A DNA stretch of 51,426 bases from Lysobacterales bacterium (GTDB taxonomy: Bacteria > Pseudomonadota > Gammaproteobacteria > Xanthomonadales > Xanthomonadaceae): positions 1 through 51,426 of the forward strand of contig JADKCY010000042.1 in the NCBI GenBank assembly GCA_016718605.1, given 5' to 3'. Positions within the stretch are counted from its first letter, which is position 1, and every line of letters starts with the position of its first letter. A model generated the notes under the pieces. The model ran no database searches, was not told the origin of the DNA, and worked only from the letters and a program-made list of their open reading frames with translations. Made by a program: the position numbers and the translations under genes. Positions 45,379-51,426 of this stretch are shown piece after piece.

Positions 45379-45414
45379 AGATTGTCGGACTTTTCCTGAA
45401 TTAACGGCCAACCC
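45378..45414 (-). repeat. Right terminal inverted repeat of the transposon
   Basis: Read on the minus strand from 45414 it begins GGGTTGGCCGTTAATTC and matches bases 1-36 of the window at 34 of 36 positions. The outermost G has no counterpart because the window starts one base in. The flanking bases 45415-45419 (tcttg) are the predicted copy of the 5-bp target duplication. Confidence 0.85.
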
Positions 45415-45597
45415 TCTTGCTGCTTTTCCAGTATTCCCATTGCCTGGAGGTACACGAGGTGTTTGATTCTGGGGCGCTTGCCGTTGCCGCTTACCAGCAT
45501 TGCCATGACCGGCTGGGCTCGCGTTGTGGCGTTGCACTTTGGTGGTGCGTGGTCGCGACTGACTCGTCCGCCCAATGGAGAGTCGGAGGTCTGGGCG

Positions 45598-45931
45598 GTT
45601 AGCGGATGCGTTCGCGCGAAGTTTCGTCACGTGCCAAACGGTCGGCAACTTCACCAATCAGCCCGATCGCTTTGACGAGGGCGCAGGCTGGACGCCACTG
45701 CAGGCGCTGCAAAACGAAATGAACTTCATGTACAACGCGGGCGTTACGCATTGGGAACTCTGGAGCGTCGATATCACCAACCCGGGAATTTCAGCCCGAG
45801 CTGACCGGACTATGCCAACCGCTTGAGTGATGCGGACTTGCGTCACACGTCTGATCGGTTGCGATGATGGCGGTTTCGTGCCGACCCTGTACATCGGCGT
45901 GTTCCAGGCCCAGCCGACCGGAACCAAATGA
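45598..45931 (+). pseudogene. Fragment of an unidentified protein right of the transposon
   Basis: Protein-like stretches occur in order in different frames: VGNFTNQPDRFDEGAGWTPL, then QALQNEMNFMYNAGVTHWEL, WSVDITNPG, and RLIGCDDGGFVPTLYIGVFQ before a stop near 45929. No start is visible to the left, so the gene may have been cut by the transposon, with its 5' part on the missing left flank. I do not recognise the family. Bases 45415-45597 hold nothing I can support. Confidence 0.35.
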
Positions 45932-45988
45932 CACGCCATTAATGGTTCCTCTGCGACAGTGTGAGACGTAACCACTGGAGTGACCACC

Positions 45989-46649
45989 ATGCGACTGCTG
46001 TCATCGCACCACGCGAAACTTGCCTTTCTACTCTGCAGATGCCAATGCTGGCACACGCCAGCACCTTCGAACCACCCGCACTGCCCTATGCCAAGGATGC
46101 GCTGGCACCAAGCATCGACGCGAGCACCATGGATATTCACCATGGCAAGCACCATCAAGGCTACGTCAACAACCTGAATGCCGAAGTGAGAAGGACCCAC
46201 GGCTGGCAGGGCTGTCGCTGCAGCAGATTCTCGAAGGCGTGTCGGCCTACACCGGCAGTACGAACAACGCCGGCGGGCACTTCAACCACAGCCTGTTCTG
46301 GCGGATGGCCCCGCCAGTTGAGGTCGGTCAATCTTCTGATGCGCTGAGCGCTCAGATTGTCGCCGACTTCGGATCGATGGACGCATTCAAGGCGCAGTTT
46401 TCCGAGGCTGCCAGCAAGTTATTCGGCTCGGGCTGGGCTTGGTTGATCGTCACACCGGACGGCACGCTGAAATCAGCACCACCGCCAATCAGGACAATCC
46501 GCTGATGGACACCGTTACCCGCGTGGTACGCCGATTCTGGGGTCTCCTACTACCTGAATTACCAGAACAAGCGCATGGACTACATTGTGGCGTGGTGGAA
46601 CGTGGTGAACTGGAACGAAGTCAGCCAGCGCTTTGCTTTGACGCGGTAA
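45989..46649 (+). pseudogene. Secreted Fe/Mn superoxide dismutase, frameshifted and lacking a ligand motif
   Basis: GGAG precedes an ATG at 45989 with a probable signal peptide (MRLLSSHHAKLAFLL, then LPMLAHA in another frame). The N-terminal domain FEPPALPYAKDALAPSIDAS with MDIHHGKHHQGYVNNLNAE carries the first metal His. LAGLSLQQILEGVSAYTGST and AGGHFNHSLFWRMAP carry the second His, and FGSGWAWLIVTPDG follows. The end YYLNYQNKRMDYIVAWWNVV runs to a TAA at 46647. Between PILG and YYLNY the conserved DVWEH segment, with the remaining Asp and His metal ligands, is missing by about 15 bases. At least three frameshifts occur elsewhere. If real, the enzyme would be inactive. Confidence 0.8.
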
Positions 46650-46786
46650 CAAGAGAGAACCTGTGGCGGACGCCACAGGTTCAATCCCGCACCAGGTCTA
46701 ACGCGTGGAAGTGAGACTCGCGCATTGTAGGATCACGCGGGTCTTGCTGCACTTTGATGGTCGCCAAGCGCCAATTCCACATCGGT

Positions 46787-47647
46787 TCATCTAGCCGCTT
46801 TGCGGACATCGGCATTGCGAATCCAGCGCCATACCGCCCCGATCCGCAACTGCCGCCCACCGCTCAGCTGCGCGGCGCACACACGCGGCGTGCAAGGGCA
46901 TTGGCAGCAGTCCCTGTGGCCCATTGAATCCAGCACGAAGCGCCCGGCGTTGATGTCCAACGCCGCGTACCCAACCAGCGCCATTCGCAGGCAAAGTCAC
47001 GACTTGACCTTGTGTTTCCGGATCCGGATCGGGCACATGCAGCGCACCCTCTTGCCAGAGGCGCTGCAAGACTCGCAAGAAGAAAATCGCTGTCGGGTAA
47101 CAAACCGACTTGCACGCGCGAACGACCTTCGTCGTCGACAAACACAGCGCTTCGACGGGTCCCCTCATCGATGTCGCAAGCACCACGGCGCGCGTGCCAC
47201 GGATAACCTCCAACAGGTCGTGCCGTACACCGAAGGCGTCCGCTTCACGATGCGGCACACCGCGCTACCGAGGTGCGCCATTGCCGCAAAGAGGTCCGCG
47301 TGCGGTACCCGGTCGGCGAGTGCGTTCAACGCGACTCGCTGCGCCAAAGGATCGCTATAGGCTCATATCCATTGCGCCGCTGCCGACATCGGAAGGTCAT
47401 GTCGCCATACTCCGGTGCCATCAAGACAAACGACCTACCACGGTAGATGGGGTAACGGCGTCGTCGCGGCTAGCATGGTGTAGCGGTCCGACGCCGAATT
47501 CGCAGCCATCCCGGGGTCGACCACTCCCGGCGCGCTTTGTCGCGCAGATCGAGGTCGCCGAAACGGTCGCTTTAACCCGCACCACGGTCGTTGTTTGGGG
47601 GGCCACGACGGTGATTTCGGGGACTTAATGAACTGCCTCGACGCCAT
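46787..47647 (-). pseudogene. Broken unidentified gene downstream of hemP
   Basis: Protein-like pieces lie in order on the minus strand in shifting frames: GDLDLRDKARREWSTPGWLR (about 47560), FVLMAPEYGDMTFRC (about 47430), ALADRVPHADLFAAMAHLGS, VFVDDEGRSRVQVGLLPDSD, and ALVGYAALDINAGRFVLDSM to a stop at 46787. The direction is the same as hemP, which lies just upstream. I do not recognise the product, and the number of frameshifts makes any call weak. Confidence 0.3.
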
Positions 47648-47674
47648 ATAGGCCCGGCAGCACGCTGCGATGCC

Positions 47675-47884
47675 TTATTTGGTCAGAATGAGTTTGTCGT
47701 TCTGGGTGATCCGCAGACGATATTCCTGATCACCGTGAAGAATCACTCAGCTCGCGCGCCCTCGCATCAGGTCGTTACTAGTGACTTGCTGGCGTTGCGC
47801 TGCGAGCCTCAGCAGCGTGAGCAGTCGTGGGGCAAACCGGACTGCTTGTCCAGCGACGATGCGGTATCGAGCATCAAGTTCCAT
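47675..47884 (-). pseudogene. hemP: Hemin-uptake protein HemP, interrupted by an in-frame stop
   Basis: The C-terminus LHGDQEYRLRITQNDKLILT plus a final Lys is the signature of HemP, a small protein that activates or precedes heme-uptake genes in proteobacteria. The part before it (RQQVTSNDLMRGRA) fits the HemP motif upstream of RELVI. Between them an in-frame TGA at 47747-47749 is explained by small insertions in what should read GGCGCGAGCTGGTGATT. The start at 47884 gives about 69 residues. Confidence 0.65.
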
Positions 47885-47939
47885 GGGCACCCACGTCGGT
47901 TGATTTATAGATCGTAACGATTCTTGTTTGTATGTCAAG

Positions 47940-48191
47940 CAATCTCAACGACCGCTGTCATTGGCTGTGGTGCGCCACGAAATACAGCGCCGCTGGATCG
48001 CCATCCAACAGTCCTTGTACGAATGCTCCTAACATATTGATCTTGCGAGTTTGAGCCACGAAAATCCGCCCTGCGCGTGATCTGGATCGCGCGAGGTCAT
48101 CTCGCAAAATGACACCTGACATGAAACCGCCACGCCCGCACGCCATCCTCGCGCAGCAAGAAACAACTTTTCTGGGGATCACGGAGGTTTC
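47940..48191. other. Intergenic region before the nuclease gene
   Basis: No gene can be supported. The stretch GGAGGTTTC just before the ATG at 48192 contains a strong ribosome-binding site (GGAGG, 5 bases upstream). The first part presumably holds the hemP promoter on the minus strand, but I see no clear Fur box. Confidence 0.4.
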
Positions 48192-51100
48192 ATGAACAAC
48201 GACCGCATCACGCGGCCGCTGCTTGCCGCGCTTTTGTGCGTGGCAGGTGGAGCGGTACAGGCGCAGAGCAGCATCAGTGTCGGCTCGCCCTACACGCAGA
48301 ACTTTGACACGCTCGCCAATTTAGGAACGGCGAATACGTGGACCGACAACACCTCGCCACTGCAAGGCTGGTACGCGGCACGAACTTCGGGCGCAGCAAC
48401 CACCTACAGAGCAGGAACCGGCAGCGAAAACACTGGTGCAATCTACAGCTTCGGCTCGTTATCTTCATCGGAAAGATCTCTCGGTAGCCTGCCATCCGGA
48501 TCAACCGGAACCATCTGCTATGGACTCCGATTGACCAATACCGGCTCAACATTCGATGGATTCGAAATTGCGTACACGGGAGAACAGTGGCGCAATGGTG
48601 GGAATACCACTCCCCAGACCGTCAGCTTCCATTACCGGGTGGTCCCCACCGGCACAAGCATTGCCCTCGGCTGCGGCACGACAACTGACTGGACAGCGGT
48701 GACCGATCTAAACTTCACCGGTCCAATCGCAACCGAAACGGCAGGCGCCCTCGACGGAAATATTGGCGCAAATCGGCTTGCGCGTAGCGCGAACATCAGT
48801 TCCAGCGTTTCGTCCGGTAGTGAAATATGGCTGCGCTGGTCAGACGGCGATGACTCCGGCACCGACCACGGACTTTCCATTGATGACTTGACCGTTACCG
48901 CGACAACCGCCATCCCCACCCTCAGCATCAATAATGTCAGCCAGGTGGAAGGCAACAGCGGCATCACTAATTTCGCCTTCACCGTCAGCCTCAGCGCCCC
49001 CGCCCCTGCCGGTGGCGTGAGCTTCGACATCAATAGCGCGGACGGCACGGCGGACGCTTGGGGACAGCGACTATCTGTCGATTGACAGTCTGGTGTGACC
49101 ATTGCCGAAGGCGCCAGCAGTCGTGACTTCACGATCGCGGTCAATGGCGATGCCACCGACGAAGCAGACGAGACCTTCTGGTCAACCTCACCAATGTGGT
49201 GGGCGCGACCGTGGCGGATGCGCAGGGTCAGCCACTATCGTCAACGATGATGTCCTCCACCGCCGTGCTGTCGATTAGCAATCCGACACCAGCGCCCGAG
49301 GGCAATGCGGGCATCACCTCCCAGTACTCACCGCATCGCGAGCTTCGGGCAGCGGCGTGTCGTGAACGTAACCACGGCTGACGGCGGCCTCTGGCAGCGC
49401 CGTCGACTATCTGACGCAGTCCGCGCTCGAATACACAATTCTCGCGGGGCAGACTTCGGTGCAGATTCCGGTTGGCATCGTCGGCGACACCATCGACGAA
49501 GTCGATGAGACCTACACCCTGACCCTTTTCGAAAGCAGTCCACTCGTCACTCTGAACCCTCTCACTTCGGTTGCGACCGGCACGATCACCGATGATGACC
49601 TGCCGATCACGGCCATTCATGCGATCCAGGGCAATGGCGCCGCTTCACCGTTGGCGACCCAGGCTGTGCGTACGGAAGGCAATGTCGTCACCAATGTCGG
49701 CCCTGCCGGTTTCACGATCCAGACACCCGATGCGGGTGCCGATGCGGACCCGCTGACATCCCAAGGTGTGTACGTGTACACCAATGCGGCACCGACCTAT
49801 GACGGTGGTGCACCCGTGCAGGTTGGGGATGAGGTGTCCGTCCTGGGTACGGCCATTGAATTCTTTACCCTGACCGAGGTGTCGGTCACCACGACGCGCA
49901 ATGCATCGAACAGCATCACCGTCACCGCCACAGGCGAACCCTTGCCAACTGCTGTGGTGTTCAGTTCGGGCAGTGGCCTGCCCTCGACGGATCCCGCTGC
50001 GTTGAGCTGCGGCACGACCAACTTCGAGTGTTACGAAGGCATGCTGGTCAGCATTCCGGCAGGCCGGGTTTCCAGCGGTAACCAACGCTTCTCCAATGAC
50101 CTGTATGCCGAAGTCTACATCGACCCGCGCGGCAGCAATTCGCTGCGCGAGCCGGGCGTACGTTTCGGCAGCTCCACCACCGTCGACAATGCGGCCGCAG
50201 GTATCTGGGATGGCAATCCGGAAGTGCTGGAGATGGATACCGACTTCATGATTCCCGCCAATGCGGGGGTGGAGTTTGTGGGCGGCACCCAATTCAGCGC
50301 CACTGGCACGACGGCTTTGACTTTGGCAACTATGAGTTCTGGCCGACCACGCTGACCATCACGCCCAGAAACGAACGTTGCACCGCGTCCATACCGCTTG
50401 CAGGCGCGACCGACCCTGACGATTGGTTCGTTCAACGTCCTGCGCCTGTGTGACACGACGACTGAAGCGGCAACGCCGGACCATTGAGTTCACTTGCTAC
50501 AGCCAGACACCATCGTGCAGAGCCGATCCGCCTGTCAGCCTGAAACTGGCGCACTCAGCGCACATCCGCGAAGTGCGCTCACCCGACGTGCTCGGCGTTC
50601 AGGAAGTCGAGAAGTTGTCCATCTCACCCGCTGGCCAATCAGATTCACTGTTGGGGGCCATTTATCAGGCCTATCTGGTTGAACGTAAGCGATCCCGGCG
50701 GTCGATGTGGGCTATCTGGTGACGGATCGCGTGCAAAGCGTCAACGTGGTGTCTATGCAGGAAGGCGAACACTGGAACGACCCCTGCGGTGTCACCGGAA
50801 TGAATGACCACCGACCGCCGCCGCTTACTGCGAGTTCACCGGTGTTGCCAATCAGGCCCTGCCCTTTGTGGTCATCAACAATCACCAACCACGCAGTGGT
50901 GTGGACGCAGCGACGCCAGCCGGCGAACGCAACCGCGCCAAGCGTTTCCGCAAGCCAACCGATTGCCACCTTGGTGCAGGCGATCTCACCGATCTGAAAC
51001 TGGACTGGCGCTGATTTGGTGATCGTGGTCGGCGACCACAATGCCCTATCAGTTCACGGATGGCCACGCCGAGCGTCGTTGGGCTGATTGCCGCGGTCAC

Positions 51101-51426
51101 AACGATGCCGCCAACACCTGTGTGCGCCATCGAATAGCGTGACCGACTGCAAGCTGGGTACGCCCAACATCGTCAGCCGGTACCTACAGGACGCTCTCCA
51201 GCCTGCCGTCGAAATGAGCAGTACTCCCACCGGTTCCACCGGAGAACTTCGGCGCGGTGCAGGGCTCGACAGATCGCGATGTCGCCACCAATCAGGTACT
51301 GGATCATGTGTTGATGAACCTGGCTGCGCAGCCCCTGCCGGGGGCTTGCCTATGGTCGCGGCACCCACAGATGTTTCCGGTGAACGTATCCGTGTCTGCA
51401 ACTACCCGAACTTCAGCGCCGCCTCC
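48192..51426 (+). pseudogene. ExeM/NucH-type extracellular nuclease with Calx-beta domains, frameshifted and partial
   Basis: The first 296 codons read through: signal peptide (PLLAALLCVAGGAVQAQ), a beta-sandwich region, and the start of a Calx-beta domain (SINNVSQVEGNSGITNFAFT). After a frameshift near 49070 the protein resumes (FTIAVNGDATDEADETF), then a second Calx-beta domain (VGIVGDTIDEVDETYTLTLF). Next is the OB-like region of this family (AIHAIQGNGAASPLATQAVR, VGDEVSVLGTAIEFFTLTEV). The endonuclease/exonuclease/phosphatase domain follows: LTIGSFNVLRLCD (50418), PDVLGVQEVEKL, VDVGYLVTDRVQS, LPFVVINNHQPRSG, VVGDHNA and NQVLDHVLMN. The protein leaves the window before its end. More than eight small indels interrupt it. 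Such proteins degrade extracellular DNA. It lies outside the transposon. Confidence 0.75.

Larger units (their letters stand above)
1..45414. mobile_element. Putative 45.4-kb Tn3-family metal-resistance transposon
   Basis: The element is bounded by inverted repeats of at least 36 bp (1-36 and 45378-45413) that differ at two positions. A Tn3-family transposase (tnpA) lies immediately inside the left repeat with its 3' end facing the repeat, which is the usual Tn3 layout. A tyrosine recombinase is adjacent to it, and a KfrA_N/TnpT-like gene lies just inside the right repeat. No second transposase or internal copy of the repeats was seen, so the cargo of about 40 kb appears to belong to one unit. 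Established knowledge: Tn3 elements have 38-bp repeats, often starting GGG(G), and make 5-bp target duplications. The right repeat starts GGG at 45414 read inward. The left one starts GG at base 1, so one base probably lies outside the window. The duplication cannot be checked because the left flank is missing. If the unit is real, bases 45415-45419 (tcttg) should be repeated left of base 1. Confidence 0.8.

Noticed and set aside
45372..45575. A minus-strand frame of 67 codons that runs through the right inverted repeat
   Set aside because: It has no recognised motif or ribosome-binding site, and its last codons are simply the repeat itself read as protein.
1..51426. tRNA, rRNA or CRISPR arrays
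   Set aside because: No clover-leaf candidates, rRNA stretches or regularly spaced direct repeats were noticed; the only periodic repeat is the coding one at 15509-15676.

Overview
The window looks like DNA from a GC-rich gammaproteobacterium, most likely of the Xanthomonadales/Lysobacterales. This rests on a CopL-type leader of a copper operon, a secreted ExeM/NucH-type nuclease with Calx-beta domains, and the overall codon use; it is inference. Almost everything from base 1 to about 45,414 is one mobile unit. The first 36 bases are matched, inverted and with two mismatches, by bases 45,378-45,413, and the element has a Tn3-family transposase and a tyrosine recombinase at the left end and a KfrA_N/TnpT-like coiled-coil gene at the right end. 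I read it as a 45.4-kb Tn3-family transposon whose cargo is almost entirely metal resistance.

Layout, left to right. (1) 1-4,329: left inverted repeat, tnpA (frameshifted) and tyrosine recombinase, both on the minus strand. (2) 4,461-13,371, minus: a tight operon czcI-like, czcC, czcB, czcA, PII-like protein, YnfA-like membrane protein and CadA/ZntA ATPase, mostly joined by 4-base overlaps. (3) 13,551-20,560, plus: a copper module of CopL-like protein, TolC-like lipoprotein with a His/Met-rich tail, multicopper oxidase, cytochrome c, two NTF2-like proteins around a DUF411/CopG-like protein, and a membrane-anchored methyltransferase. (4) 20,609-26,990, minus: a Cu/Ag efflux operon (cusC-cusB-cusA type) headed by a small Cys-rich protein behind a perfect FNR/Anr box. 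(5) 27,106-28,523, plus: a 22-codon leader translationally coupled to an apparently circularly permuted ATP-grasp enzyme. (6) 28,636-29,540, minus: a second small Cys-rich protein with its own perfect FNR/Anr box, and a membrane protein. (7) 29,751-34,330, plus: MerR regulator, Cu/Ag P-type ATPase, AraC regulator, fatty acid hydroxylase/sterol desaturase-like protein. (8) 34,497 to about 43,611, minus: a second czcCBA followed by an MFS transporter, a HupE/UreJ-like protein, a membrane-anchor protein and a small periplasmic protein. (9) 44,228-45,414: KfrA/TnpT-like gene and right inverted repeat.

Together the cargo would move Zn/Cd/Co/Pb from the cytoplasm (CadA) and periplasm (two Czc pumps), and Cu/Ag from the cytoplasm (CopA) and periplasm (Cus pump, multicopper oxidase, DUF411 protein). 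A DPHAGH-type metal-binding motif recurs in otherwise unrelated proteins of the copper part.

Right of the element (45,415-51,426) is host DNA: fragments of a secreted protein, a secreted Fe/Mn superoxide dismutase lacking its DVWEH ligand motif, a broken unidentified gene, hemP and an ExeM/NucH-like nuclease running off the end. Nearly every gene near both ends of the window, and the second czcCBA, carries small indels, several in homopolymer runs. This looks more like sequencing or assembly error than decay, so gene disruptions there should be read with caution.
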